From Synechocystis sp. PCC 7509 (GTDB lineage: Bacteria > Cyanobacteriota > Cyanobacteriia > Cyanobacteriales > Chroococcidiopsidaceae), in assembly GCF_000332075.2 (NCBI RefSeq), contig NZ_KI966369.1:206016-261310 (forward strand): a DNA stretch of 55,295 bases, written 5' to 3'. This document shows positions 36,088 through 46,425 of the stretch, in pieces. The notes beneath the pieces were generated by a model. That model saw only the letters and a list, made by a program, of their open reading frames with translations, had not been told where the DNA came from and searched no databases. Made by a program: the position numbers and the translations under genes. The first letter of the stretch is position 1. Each line of letters starts with the position of its first letter.

Positions 36088-36894
36088 TCAGCTTGCTGTA
36101 GCGCCACCATCGACAACTAAAGGTTGTCCTGTGATGTAGCTGGCAGCATCAGAACACAGAAAAACCACTGCTTGAGCAATTTCCGCTGCCTGACCCATGC
36201 GACCCATTGGAATCGTAGCGGCAAAATTATCGATCGTGATCCCCAGTGGCTCAAATGAGCGATCGACCATCTCAGTAGCGATCCAACCAGGATTGACGGC
36301 ATTAATCCGAATCCCCTGCTTGGCATAGTCGAGAGCCGCCGATCGCGTCAAACCCATCACCGCGTGTTTGCTAGCAACATAGGGAGATAAACCTGGGAAC
36401 GCAAATAAACCATCCGTTGACGAATTATTGACGATGCACGTAGTGCCGCCAGAGGCAAACGCCCCCGATTCTTGGCTCAACATCTGCTGAATTTCATATT
36501 TCATGCACAAGAACAGCCCCCGCACATTAATCGACATCACCTTGTCAAAATCTTCAATGGATTGTTCGTGCAGCGGTTTGGCAGGAGACGCGATCCCAGC
36601 GTTGTTAAAGGCACAATCGAGTCTGCCGTAGGTCGTGATCGTTTTCTCTACTAAGGCTTGAATCTCTGCTTCAATGGATACGTCCGATTGCACAAATAAA
36701 CATTCTGCTCCCGCATCGCGAATTAGCGCCGCAGTTGCTTCGCCTTCTGCTTCACGCCTCCCGGAGAACACCACTTTTGCGCCAGCAGCACCGAACGCGA
36801 TAGCGAAGCGCAGCCGCCAAGGGCGGATCGCAGTTGCTCTACCAATGCCCGATGTTCCTCCAGTTATTAAAGCAACCTTATTCTTAAGCATCAT
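36088..36894 (-). CDS. Short-chain dehydrogenase/reductase (with a palindromic insert)
   Basis: 268 residues, classical [27 protein letters not shown], Ser in [10 protein letters not shown] and Y-x-x-x-K in [12 protein letters not shown], then [13 protein letters not shown] and [15 protein letters not shown](P)-dependent, substrate unknown. Residues about 23-31 (RPWRLRFAI) are foreign: a 27-base palindromic insertion into a GCGATCGC site, in frame, in the helix after the glycine motif. Removal restores [15 protein letters not shown]. Whether the enzyme folds with the insert is uncertain. Same cluster as the neighbouring oxidoreductases. Confidence 0.88.
   Translation of the reverse strand: MMLKNKVALITGGTSGIGRATAIRPWRLRFAIAFGAAGAKVVFSGRREAEGEATAALIRDAGAECLFVQSDVSIEAEIQALVEKTITTYGRLDCAFNNAGIASPAKPLHEQSIEDFDKVMSINVRGLFLCMKYEIQQMLSQESGAFASGGTTCIVNNSSTDGLFAFPGLSPYVASKHAVMGLTRSAALDYAKQGIRINAVNPGWIATEMVDRSFEPLGITIDNFAATIPMGRMGQAAEIAQAVVFLCSDAASYITGQPLVVDGGATAS
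36797..36831. repeat. Mini-palindromic insertion in a HIP1 octamer (SDR gene)
   Basis: The DNA reads GCGAT, then AGCGAAGCGCAGCCGCC, AAGGGCGG, then ATCGC. Removing 27 bases (25 plus a duplicated AT) leaves a perfect GCGATCGC and the normal SDR sequence. The insert has a CCGCC/GGCGG stem. Confidence 0.75.
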
Positions 36895-36921
36895 GATAGT
36901 TACCTCTTATTGTGAAATTAG

Positions 36922-37443
36922 TTAGATTGTCCGATCGTGAACCGGCTCCATGTATAGCCTTGCCCAGGCGATGATTCCGTTACGCAAGCCAGCAACGACA
37001 ACACCACGCAAATTCACTGCCGATCCCGACGTGCGCGTACCTTGCCAGTGCCATTCAGCCCAGGAGAGGTCATCATGGATCGTCGAAGCGACCAACGTTG
37101 CACGTAAATCTGGAACCTGGGCAAACAAGCCAGTCCAGTTCTCCCTGACTTGGGCTAGTCCGGTGAAGGGACTCTCAGGATGCAGCGGTTGTTCACCCTT
37201 GAAATCATTAGTGAAGCAGCTCACGAACGCATCAATGTCGTGGGCGTTGATGGCATCAGACATTCGTTGCAGCACTGTTGACATCTCATGTTGGGTTGGT
37301 GCGCTCATCTTTTCTGTTGTGTTAGGCATATTTCGATCCTTGATTGTAGAAGTGTTCACAATCATCGTCGATTTTTCTGGCAGCACTTGGAGCGCTTTGC
37401 CTCCGCCAGATGGAACGGCAATGCTCTTCAAAATGGTTTCCAT
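36922..37443 (-). CDS. SnoaL-like (NTF2-fold) protein with extra N-terminus
   Basis: 173 residues. From about residue 54 it is a SnoaL-like fold: RMSDAINAHDIDAFVSCFTN, FTGLAQVRENWTGLFAQVPD, ASTIHDDLSWAEWHWQGTR. Such proteins act on small metabolites or detoxify. AGGAGGA lies eight bases upstream of ATG 37443, so the long N-terminus (METILKSIAVPSGGGKAL) is really translated. That stretch looks like the start of small cupin proteins, which suggests a cupin gene lost its body and its start was fused to the SnoaL gene (inference). It lies in the minus-strand oxidoreductase cluster, 28 bases upstream of the SDR. Confidence 0.78.
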   Translation of the reverse strand: METILKSIAVPSGGGKALQVLPEKSTMIVNTSTIKDRNMPNTTEKMSAPTQHEMSTVLQRMSDAINAHDIDAFVSCFTNDFKGEQPLHPESPFTGLAQVRENWTGLFAQVPDLRATLVASTIHDDLSWAEWHWQGTRTSGSAVNLRGVVVAGLRNGIIAWARLYMEPVHDRTI

Positions 37444-37487
37444 GAATCATCCTCCTGAGATGGATTAGTTGTGTTGCAAAAACTTTT

Positions 37488-38441
37488 TCAGTCTCGAACT
37501 TTGTCTCGTGTTTGCCTCAGAAGTAGGGTGTCCAACCTTGCTGTATGCCTTTCCTGGTTCGCTCCAAGAAACTGCAAAATTCGTCGGTTGAACTTTTCTG
37601 GATTCTCGATGAACATGAAATGTCCGCCGCCCTCAGCCTCTTCAAAGATTTCCAACTCAGAGTCAGGAATGCTTTGGTTAATCCAGACCTGCGATCGCCA
37701 CGGAATTATACTTTTTCTGCCGCCAATAATCAGAGTTGGATTACGAATCCTGACAATTAGATCGCGCCAGTCTGTATGAAGATGGTTGTACAGCAAGGCT
37801 GCTCCGATCGATCGCGGCAAGCGAAGGTTACACTCGACAATCCACTCAAACTGTTCTTTGGACATTGCTGTCGTGACCATTGAAGCCAGAAAGTTTCGGG
37901 TAAATTCCTCAGCTTGACTATTCTCTAGAGCGTCTACTGCCCCGTTCAGTTGTTCAGCAGTAAACACTGCCCCGGATTCTGCTATTCCTTGAGCGTTCCA
38001 ATGCGATAGCGAAGCGCTGCTGCAAGCAGATCGCAATATTCCCAATGGAGACTGATCGACCAACACTAACCGATCTATTTCATCCAACCCAAATAAATCT
38101 AGATAGCTCCAGATGATAGCACACCCCATCGAGTGACCTAGCAGATGTGGCTTTTCGAGTTGCAGAGTACCGATCAATTCCTGGAGGTCTTTGGATAAGC
38201 GAGCAATGCGATACCCAAAAGAGACTTTCTCCGACTCACCATGTCCTCGAAAATCAACAGCGATTACCTGATAGTGTTCGGCAAAAGCGGGAATTTGATA
38301 TTTGAATTGTTCTGCCGACTGCGACCAACCGTGAAGCATCACGATCGGTTTTCCTTCACCTGCACTGATGTAGCTCATTTCAGCACCATCAGACATTTTA
38401 AATGTCTTTCTTTGCATATTTTCCTTTTTAATGTCTTCCAA
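37488..38441 (-). CDS. Alpha/beta-hydrolase (with a palindromic insert)
   Basis: 317 residues. Oxyanion-hole region: KPIVMLHGWSQSAEQFKYQI. Nucleophile elbow: HLLGHSMGCAIIWSY (Ser). Also VIAVDFRGHGESEK and, near the end, GGGHFMFIENPEKFN (His). Probably an esterase, lactonase or haloperoxidase-like enzyme; the substrate is unknown. A 24-base palindromic insertion adds about eight residues (SACSSASL) after PLGILR in a loop following the elbow, in frame. The true start may be ATG at codon 9 (MQRKTFKMSDG). First of four minus-strand metabolic genes in a row. Confidence 0.86.
   Translation of the reverse strand: MEDIKKENMQRKTFKMSDGAEMSYISAGEGKPIVMLHGWSQSAEQFKYQIPAFAEHYQVIAVDFRGHGESEKVSFGYRIARLSKDLQELIGTLQLEKPHLLGHSMGCAIIWSYLDLFGLDEIDRLVLVDQSPLGILRSACSSASLSHWNAQGIAESGAVFTAEQLNGAVDALENSQAEEFTRNFLASMVTTAMSKEQFEWIVECNLRLPRSIGAALLYNHLHTDWRDLIVRIRNPTLIIGGRKSIIPWRSQVWINQSIPDSELEIFEEAEGGGHFMFIENPEKFNRRILQFLGANQERHTARLDTLLLRQTRDKVRD
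38003..38034. repeat. Mini-palindromic insertion in a HIP1 octamer (hydrolase gene)
   Basis: GCGAT, AGCGAAGCGCTGCTGCAAGC, AG, ATCGC. Removing 24 bases (22 plus a duplicated AT) restores GCGATCGC and an in-frame protein. It shares the first 15 bases (GCGATAGCGAAGCGC) with the insert at 36797. CTGCT and AGCAG form the stem. Confidence 0.75.
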
Positions 38442-38489
38442 GCGCGGAGACGAGACTTTACGAAGATTGATGGGCGATTACCTACGGTA

Positions 38490-38557
38490 GGCTTCTGCTG
38501 AGGCAAACGCTTTTGCTGAGGCAAACGCTTCGCGAACGCGAACGCCAACGCCAACGG
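38490..38557. repeat. Short tandem repeats between hydrolase and channel genes
   Basis: GCTGAGGCAAACGCTT occurs twice in tandem (about 38497-38530). It is followed by GCGAACGCGAACGCCAACGC, a 6-base tandem with two variants. The interval is the 135-base gap between two minus-strand genes. Confidence 0.6.
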
Positions 38558-38576
38558 TAATGTGGAATGTGCAGCT

Positions 38577-39197
38577 TTAGCCAATGCTTCTAGCGGTTTG
38601 TTGATTTTGGCTTTGCACAAGTTGTATTACGGGAATCAATAGAAATGTGGCAAACCATCCCCAAGGGTGAATCAAAGCACCCGCGATCGCAAGCAAAGAG
38701 ATCGACGGATCGACATAACTTTCCTGACGAATTTGGCGAATGGTTTGAGCGTCTGGATCGGGAGTGACAAGTCGTCGGTCTTGAGTAGCATATATCCAAG
38801 CTGCTGTTGAAAATAAGCCAATGCTAGCTGCCGTTAGACTATAAAATACTTGAACTGCAAAAACAGAGTCAAAATAGTTGGACAAAGCATTGGCATAAGG
38901 CATTAACACCACAAAAAGCAAGGAAAAAAGCGTTAACCAGAGATGAATTGTATCGGTACTTTTGTAGTACTTAAACTGATTAAGATGAGTAGTCCAATTG
39001 AATCCGATAATGATAAAAGTCAGCGCATAAACACCAATATCTGGAAGTTGTGCTTGCAGATATTGAGTCACTTCCTGTGGTGTCATTTTCGTGGAAGGAA
39101 ATGAGTCGAATGTTAGTGCCATTAGGGTCATCGCAACAGCAAAAATCAGATCGCTAAGACGAGTAAGTCGATGAATCGGTATCGGGAAGGTATCCAT
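38577..39197 (-). CDS. TMEM175/DUF1211-family membrane protein (putative K+ channel)
   Basis: 206 residues with about five to six membrane segments. The hallmark is the first helix, RLTRLSDLIFAVAMTLMALT, matching the R-x-x-x-(F/L)-S-D motif that lines the ion path in TMEM175 channels. The rest (YALTFIIIGFNWTTHLNQF, LWLTLFSLLFVVLMPYANAL) follows the family layout. Bacterial members conduct potassium; most are untested. It lies upstream of the hydrolase on the same strand, but a tandem-repeat gap separates them, so cotranscription is uncertain. Confidence 0.82.
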   Translation of the reverse strand: MDTFPIPIHRLTRLSDLIFAVAMTLMALTFDSFPSTKMTPQEVTQYLQAQLPDIGVYALTFIIIGFNWTTHLNQFKYYKSTDTIHLWLTLFSLLFVVLMPYANALSNYFDSVFAVQVFYSLTAASIGLFSTAAWIYATQDRRLVTPDPDAQTIRQIRQESYVDPSISLLAIAGALIHPWGWFATFLLIPVIQLVQSQNQQTARSIG

Positions 39198-39259
39198 AGT
39201 ATTCTTGTTGGTGTGCAGATTTTAAATGTTGTACCCGTAACTTTGAAATATTGCTACTA

Positions 39260-40208
39260 TAGCGCTACGGGAACACGTTAGGACAGTGTTTAAAGGCGGC
39301 ATCTACACAATCATGAAAGTTGTCAAATTCGTTCCACCGCTGCCGCATCCAGTTCTTGAGTACAAACCACCAATGTTCGATCTTGTTCAAGTCTGGAGAA
39401 TAGGGGGGAAGATACCATAACTCACATCCCGCCTCTGCTACAATCTCGTCAATTGCCTGGGAGTGATGAAAACTTGCATTGTCAATGACGATAACATCAC
39501 CTGGTCGCAATTGAGGGATAAGACACTGCTCTAACCACATCTCGAATAAGTTACGGTTACAGGAACCCACAAATGTCATTGGTGCAAACACTTTCCCTTG
39601 GCGTAGTGCTGCGATCCAACTGACACGCTCAGTACGCTTACCAGGTTTGAGAGCATAGAAGCGTTGTCCAACCTCACAATAACCATAGGGATAGTCATCT
39701 CGGTTGTCAATCCCTGCTTCATCAACATAGATGATTTGAGCAGCAGATAAGGTCTGTAGTTGCTCCTGAAATCCTTGACGTTTTAACTCATCCCGCTCTC
39801 GGTATCCATAGGTTTTTTTTTTCGACTTGAGCCAAGCTTACGCAAGGCATCACTGATGTTCTGCTGACTCACCCCTTCGCCCCACAACACAGCCATTTGC
39901 CCTTGAGTCTTGCCTCCATGTTGCTTCGCAAATTCACGAAACCTCTGCCAATCACTGATTTTATGTCGATTTCCCTGTTGATAGTGAGTAATCGCTTGAC
40001 AGTTGCCAGTTTGTTCCTTGCGCTTCAGCCATAGGTCGAGTGTGTTGCGACTAATGTGCAACATCCGGCTCACATCACTTTTGCGTTCTCCTCTCTCAAC
40101 TGCTGCAATCGCCTTTTGGCGCAGGTCTTCACTGTAAGGGGCGGGCATAGGTATTGTTTGATACTCTCGTTTTTCTATTATATGTCTTAATATGAATTTG
40201 TAGGGCTA
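39260..40208 (-). mobile_element. Second IS630-type insertion sequence (different subgroup)
   Basis: A 949-bp element between TA dinucleotides at 39258-39259 and 40209-40210. The terminal repeats are TAGC(G/C)CTAC. It differs in ends and transposase from copies A and B. Its right end cuts the 3' end of the membrane-protein gene at 40206. Confidence 0.88.
39265..40148 (-). CDS. IS630-family transposase, frameshifted at an A10 run
   Basis: The first frame (40148-39783) has the helix-turn-helix (EDLRQKAIAAVERGERKSDV, HISRNTLDLWLKR). The second, down to 39265, has the DDE core: IIYVDEAGIDNRDDYPYG, VIVIDNASFHHS and SPDLNKIEHWWFVLKNWM. The frames meet at ten A on the coding strand (39813-39822), continuing SSRKKKTYGYRERDELKRQG after a one-base slip. 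This again fits programmed frameshifting. Near-full element length. Confidence 0.88.
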
Positions 40209-40853
40209 TAAATCTCTTTTTGATTTTTTAATATTGTCGATTGTTACGTTTCCGGACACAGATTCAATTGAATTTAAACCTTTTGCCAGTCTAAGCGTAT
40301 AGAAAATATGAAATTCATCAACAAATTCTTTCAGTAATTCTTCGGTCAGTCCGCCTATTCCTGCAATCTCTTTTTGAATTATTAAGAGGACAGCATAAAT
40401 CGTATCAGCAACGTTTTCATTGTCGGTGGCAGCCTTTAAACTAAATCGATGAACTAATTCGACAAACTTTTCAAAGGCTTGCATCCCGCGATATGTTTTA
40501 TGGTCACCCACAGGATTCTCTAATATTAGGTCTGATATTTCGGACCTCAAAATGTTAAGTGTGGAACGAATATTGTTCCGCTTTGATTCTTGCTTAAGCG
40601 CTTCCATTTGAATTTTGTTCGCCCGGATCTGCTGTTGGAACGATAGGTAGACCAAAATTGCCGAAACTAAACCAATAAATGGTGAAGCTACTCCACCAAG
40701 GAAATCGCCAGTTAAGCCTCTGGTCGAGGCATTTTGACTAGCACCAATTATGATCCAGAGGAGAAGAACCACCAATGGGCCAATGGTCATGTAGGTTCTG
40801 GCAGTCATAGCCATTTTTTCTTCTCGGTTTTTCATGTTGAACCTTGTTTTCAT
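40206..40853 (-). CDS. Membrane protein resembling putative phage-abortive-infection proteins
   Basis: 215 residues. Two membrane segments (MTIGPLVVLLLWIIIG and FLGGVASPFIGLVSAILVYL) flank a short loop with GLTGDF. A coiled coil (QQQIRANKIQMEALKQESK) and a helical cytoplasmic domain follow. The GDFLGG...Q layout recalls the putAbiC-type membrane proteins found in defence islands, so a defence role is possible but unproven. The IS630 gives the stop codon (TAG made at the junction). Without it the frame would continue about 11 residues (VAIFQSYGYNI), so only a short tail is lost. A start at an internal Met (codon 7 or 14) is possible. Confidence 0.55.
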   Translation of the reverse strand: MKTRFNMKNREEKMAMTARTYMTIGPLVVLLLWIIIGASQNASTRGLTGDFLGGVASPFIGLVSAILVYLSFQQQIRANKIQMEALKQESKRNNIRSTLNILRSEISDLILENPVGDHKTYRGMQAFEKFVELVHRFSLKAATDNENVADTIYAVLLIIQKEIAGIGGLTEELLKEFVDEFHIFYTLRLAKGLNSIESVSGNVTIDNIKKSKRDL

Positions 40854-41089
40854 ATTTTCATTGTTCAGGGTTCATGCCACGCAGAGCACTCAAGTTCCCT
40901 GATTTAAGCGGCGATTTAACTTCCTGCTTCTAAAGGCAGATTTTGGGATGCAATTGTGATTTTTCTTTCTAGTTTTTTCGTGGAAAGTACCTATGATCGA
41001 GTCGTACTTTCATTCGGTGGTGGTAGGAGCGCAAGCTCAGGGCAAAGCTAGCGAATGAAGTCGCTGGTATAGTATCTCCAGCAAAGAGG

Positions 41090-42739
<1,650 letters not shown>

Positions 42740-42831
42740 AAGGATTGTGGAGTAAGTGATGGTATTGTACCAAGTCTAAGGTTTTAGAAATTGCTGAGAT
42801 TTAGCGACAATTGGTTAAAACGAGCTTGTTG

Positions 42832-43584
42832 TTACTTGGCAGGAAATTGAGTATTGGTTCTGTTATTACTTGCTAGATATTGACTTAGGGCATAAGCCAT
42901 ATCAAATCGAGTCATAGGCTGCAATGGATTTATATTATTTTGTGCGTCTACATTCACAAAACCTGCATTCAATGATGTAGCTAGAGACTTTCTCGCCCAA
43001 GCAGGAATTGAAGCAGCATTTGGATATTGGGATAACGTATCTTCTACTGTATTATCGGGAAACTGAAAAACACCATAAGCTTGAGCAAAAATAGCGAATG
43101 CTTCTGCTCTTGTTACCTTCTGGTTGGGGAAGAACATATTGCCCCGATACCCCTTCATAATCCCAGTTTTAAGCACTGTCTGAATGTCTTTAAAAGCCCA
43201 GTAAGAGGGAGGTACATCTTGAACTTCAACTGTGCTTGCTTGACTTGCGGCGGCTCTTTGAGCTAGTCCAAACGATCTAACTAAAATTGATGCTAGTTCG
43301 GCACGACTAATAAATAATTCTGGGTGAAATTGTCCATCAGTAAGATAACTCATTAACCCCGCAGCAACTACTTTTGAAACCACATCATCCGGTGCTGGCA
43401 AAGCAGGCTGAATTTGGGGTGCAGGAGAATTTTGCGGCAGTGGAGCAGAGGATGGTGACAATGCAGGTAATGCGCTCTGGGCTTGAGCTTGCATAGATCC
43501 TAGGATAATTGTACTTACTTTGCTAGTGACACTACAAGCTAATAAAAAAATAAGTACAAATAAAGTATTTCTAACACTTCCCAT
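42832..43584 (-). CDS. SLH-domain lipoprotein
   Basis: From ATG 43584 (MGSVRNTLFVLIFLLACS) it has a signal peptide and a possible lipobox (LLAC). A Pro/Ala/Ser-rich linker follows, then S-layer-homology repeats: LISRAELASILVRSFGL, SYWAFKDIQTVLKTGIMKGY, FPNQKVTRAEAFAIFAQAYG, MTRFDMAYALSQYL. SLH domains bind secondary cell-wall polymer or peptidoglycan, so the protein is anchored in the envelope. A start ten codons upstream is possible. It is a single gene; nothing else of a surface structure is adjacent. Confidence 0.85.
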   Translation of the reverse strand: MGSVRNTLFVLIFLLACSVTSKVSTIILGSMQAQAQSALPALSPSSAPLPQNSPAPQIQPALPAPDDVVSKVVAAGLMSYLTDGQFHPELFISRAELASILVRSFGLAQRAAASQASTVEVQDVPPSYWAFKDIQTVLKTGIMKGYRGNMFFPNQKVTRAEAFAIFAQAYGVFQFPDNTVEDTLSQYPNAASIPAWARKSLATSLNAGFVNVDAQNNINPLQPMTRFDMAYALSQYLASNNRTNTQFPAK

Positions 43585-43702
43585 CTTAATTATTCTTCTT
43601 ACTACTGCTGGCAATTAAATTATTACAATTTTTCGGAGTATATTCTATGTAAGTAGACAAGTCTTAAAGTCTTGCAGTTCTAAAATTGACAAAAGCTGTT
43701 AT

Positions 43703-43792
43703 AAAAAAAGCGGTAATGATGTGCAAGTTTCCATTGAAAAATTGGCAGACTATCTTCATGACAACGCCGATAAAATTGAGACTCGTCCCTAA
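43703..43792 (+). pseudogene. Short gene fragment, paralog of 45497-45730
   Basis: The frame encodes VQVSIEKLADYLHDNADKIE followed by TRP and a stop. The same string with small changes occurs at 45623-45690, so both are fragments of one unrecognised small-protein family. No start is present. The rest of 43615-43919 shows nothing. Confidence 0.45.
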
Positions 43793-43919
43793 AAAGTAAT
43801 AAGAAAAATCTTCATGGACATCACCATTGAAATTAAAGCTCATTAATAGCTAATAATAAATAAAATTGTAATTGCCCAACACCTAGTCTTACTCAATACT
43901 AGATTTCGACCTGCCCAAA

Positions 43920-45296
43920 TTAATTAGCAAAAGCCGCTAAGACTTGAGGAATAAATTGCTGACTCGTGGCGTTTTTATTTTTCCCCAGATGGACGATAAC
44001 GAGTTGGTGCGAAGGAATAATCGCAATGTATTGATCCTGAAATCCTTGAGCCGTGAGAATTTGGTTTTGCCCCGATTGTGTACCAATGTTCATCAACCAA
44101 AAATGAGCGCCATAATTTTTCTTGGGTGCTAGCTCTGTTAGCATACGGCTGTACTGTATCCAGCCTTCTGGTAAGATGCGTTGTCCCTCCCATACCCCGT
44201 CTTGTAAATAAAGTAAACCAAATCGCGCCCAATCTCTTGCCGTAGCATACATAAAAGACGAGCAAACCAAAGTTCCCGACGCATCCGGTTCAATAACAGC
44301 ACTAGACATTCCTAGGCGATCGAATAAAGCGTGACGGGGAAAAGCTAGATAATCAGTATCGCTACCAATTGCGTTGCGGATAATACCAGAGACAATATTA
44401 GTTGTCCCACTGGAGTATTGCCACTTAGTATTTGGAGCAGCTTCTAAGGGATGATTTGCCGCATATACAGCCGCGTTTGCCTGACCGAATAGCATTTGAA
44501 TCAGATCGCCAAGGGGATTTCCTTCGGATTCGTTAAACTTCAGCCCACTACTCATATGAAGCATCCCATCAAGAGTAATTTGGCTACGGCGATCACCCTG
44601 ATTGTTCCATTGTGGCATCAGGTTTTTATCCAAGAGCGATAGTTTGCCCTCCTTAATAAGAATCCCCACAAGCGCATTAGTTACACTCTTGGTCATTGAC
44701 CATCCAGGTAAAGGCATCTTAGAGTCAAAGCCAGGTGCGTAACGTTCGGCAACAATTTGACCTCTATAAACCACTACTACAGCCCTAGTGTGTTGCTGTG
44801 GGCGGAAAACTGAGCCTAGAGCTTCTTTGAGTTGCTTTTGGTTAATTTCAGGTACTTTCCGCTCTTTTTGCTCTATAAACTGCCATTCATTTAGTTTTTG
44901 GGGATCGAAATGCATTGATTTAACCTGCGATCGCAACTCGGTTTCCGAGGTATCAATGACTAAAGTACAACCAAGCCCAGAACGAAAGATGGATTGATGT
45001 TTTACTAAACCAAAAATACTTGCTGTTACAGATTGCTGTGGGCGATCAACATTAACTTGAATTGACTTGACAACTGACTGTTCCAGTGACGATAAACCGT
45101 CGATCTCAGCTAAAATATCTTGGTTAAAAATAGATTCTGGAGTGCGCCCAGAGACAAATACGCCTGAACAAAATTGTTTAGCTTGATAAGCCGTGCCAAT
45201 ACTTAAGACTCGCCATAAGGTATAACCAGAATAGCCCACAATACCTAGGCTAATTAACCCCAAACTCAAAAATATATACTTGAGGCTTATTTTCAT
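43920..45296 (-). CDS. Serine hydrolase, class C beta-lactamase fold
   Basis: 458 residues. An N-terminal membrane or signal segment (IFLSLGLISLGIVGYSGYTL) exports it. The catalytic S-x-x-K is in PLPGWSMTKSVTNAL and the Y-S-S motif in KWQYSSGTTNIVSG; the third element, where KTG would be, is HLGK near the end. The family includes DD-peptidases, esterases and beta-lactamases; the Y-S-S form and the 150-residue extra N-terminal region point to the 6-aminohexanoate-dimer-hydrolase-like group more than to antibiotic resistance. Stand-alone gene, flanked on both sides by fragments of the same small gene. Confidence 0.87.
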   Translation of the reverse strand: MKISLKYIFLSLGLISLGIVGYSGYTLWRVLSIGTAYQAKQFCSGVFVSGRTPESIFNQDILAEIDGLSSLEQSVVKSIQVNVDRPQQSVTASIFGLVKHQSIFRSGLGCTLVIDTSETELRSQVKSMHFDPQKLNEWQFIEQKERKVPEINQKQLKEALGSVFRPQQHTRAVVVVYRGQIVAERYAPGFDSKMPLPGWSMTKSVTNALVGILIKEGKLSLLDKNLMPQWNNQGDRRSQITLDGMLHMSSGLKFNESEGNPLGDLIQMLFGQANAAVYAANHPLEAAPNTKWQYSSGTTNIVSGIIRNAIGSDTDYLAFPRHALFDRLGMSSAVIEPDASGTLVCSSFMYATARDWARFGLLYLQDGVWEGQRILPEGWIQYSRMLTELAPKKNYGAHFWLMNIGTQSGQNQILTAQGFQDQYIAIIPSHQLVIVHLGKNKNATSQQFIPQVLAAFAN

Positions 45297-45496
45297 CTAA
45301 TAACTACCAGTTCCTAGCAAAATAACTTCAACCCTCTCTAAAGCTAAATTAAAATTTTGTGCCGTTAATTCAGTCTGTAGATAAAAGTACCACTTATCTT
45401 TAACAGGTGGTACTAGCTACGAATAGCTACCTAAGACAATACGGAAGACAGACCAGCATGAGTAATTGTTACCTTGTAATCTTTACTTCCAAGTAG

Positions 45497-45730
45497 CTGC
45501 TTGGAAAAAAAGATAAGGTTAAAATTAAAGTCGATGCCGAAATCGACCTTAGTAGCGCTGAGAAAACAATAAATAACTTAGATACATTAATGGCTACAGT
45601 TTATGTAAAGGGCAGTAAAAATGTGCAAGTTTCCATTTAAGAATTAGCCGATTATCTTCATGATAATGCCGAGAAAATCGAGACTCATCACCAACAGACG
45701 GCGTGGTCTACGCAGGAGAATAAAAGATAG
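45497..45730 (+). pseudogene. Gene fragment with internal stop, paralog of 43703-43792
   Basis: The frame reads DKVKIKVDAEIDLSSAEKTI, then NNLDTLMATVYVKGS and KNVQVSI, a stop, then ELADYLHDNAEKIETHHQQ. It matches the fragment at 43703 across the stop, so this is a decayed gene of about 70 codons. The earlier part of this gap (45297-45496) holds nothing recognisable. Confidence 0.5.
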
Positions 45731-45788
45731 CAGTGACAGCAATTTGCCAGCATAATTATAAGTATATCTTTCGAGACTAAAAAGCAAA

Positions 45789-46013
45789 ATGGCAACACTT
45801 ACAATTCGCAATGTGCCGGAAGAACTGGTTGATCGCATTAAACGGCTTGCAGAACAGAAGGGAATTTCAATGGAACAGGAAGTCCGTGATTTGCTACAAA
45901 GCCGTTATGTACAACGCAGTGCAGCGATTGAACGTATTCGCCAACGCTCTGAGACTTTACCCGTCCAAGCAGCTAGCCAACTGCAAGAGTGGAAAGAGCA
46001 AGGGCGACCCTAA
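45789..46013 (+). CDS. Ribbon-helix-helix antitoxin (FitA/VapB-like)
   Basis: 74 residues. LTIRNVPEELVDRIKRLAEQ, then KGISMEQEVRDLLQSRY, is the ribbon-helix-helix fold of FitA-type antitoxins, which bind their own promoter. The C-terminal tail (QAASQLQEWKEQGRP) would wrap the toxin. The stop overlaps the toxin ATG by one base (TAATG), a coupled operon. Such pairs help hold plasmids in their hosts. Confidence 0.9.
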   Translation: MATLTIRNVPEELVDRIKRLAEQKGISMEQEVRDLLQSRYVQRSAAIERIRQRSETLPVQAASQLQEWKEQGRP

Positions 46014-46405
46014 TGGTGATTGATACGATGGTATTTGCCTACGCGCTATTAAGGGTAGAAGGTCAGTACAACCAGGCAATTACGGCTTTAGAAACAGCAG
46101 AGCAAATAATAGTGCCAGATTCGTTATTTGCCGAATTAGGCAACGTAGTATGGCAGTGGATTCAGTTTCGGCAATTACCGATTGAAACGGGGCTAGAGGT
46201 GCTAAAAGATTCCGAGGCTTTGATAGATAAGGTTATCCCTAGCGCTTATATTCGAGAGGTTGCTTTAGAGTTAGCAGTCCGGGCAAGCCATCCATTTTAT
46301 GATGCGCTATTTATAGCAGCCGCAATTAGGGAGCAGGTTCAAGTTATAACGTTCGACCGTAAACTGGCAGAGAAGTTTCCAGATTTAGTCCATCTCCTGG
46401 AATAA
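46013..46405 (+). CDS. vapC: PIN-domain toxin (VapC-like ribonuclease)
   Basis: 130 residues from ATG 46013. The acidic PIN residues appear in MVIDTMVFAYALL, DSLFAELGNVVWQW (Glu), HPFYDALFIAAA (Asp) and VITFDRKLAEKFP (Asp). PIN toxins cut tRNA or rRNA when the antitoxin is lost. An in-frame start 24 bases upstream is less likely because ATG 46013 overlaps the antitoxin stop. Confidence 0.9.
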   Translation: MVIDTMVFAYALLRVEGQYNQAITALETAEQIIVPDSLFAELGNVVWQWIQFRQLPIETGLEVLKDSEALIDKVIPSAYIREVALELAVRASHPFYDALFIAAAIREQVQVITFDRKLAEKFPDLVHLLE

Positions 46406-46425
46406 TTGGTGGGAATCTTCCTACT

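Noticed and set aside
35099-37468. Long plus-strand frames opposite the oxidoreductase cluster
   Set aside because: They run antisense to genes with clear SDR, SnoaL and monooxygenase motifs and lack any recognisable family of their own.
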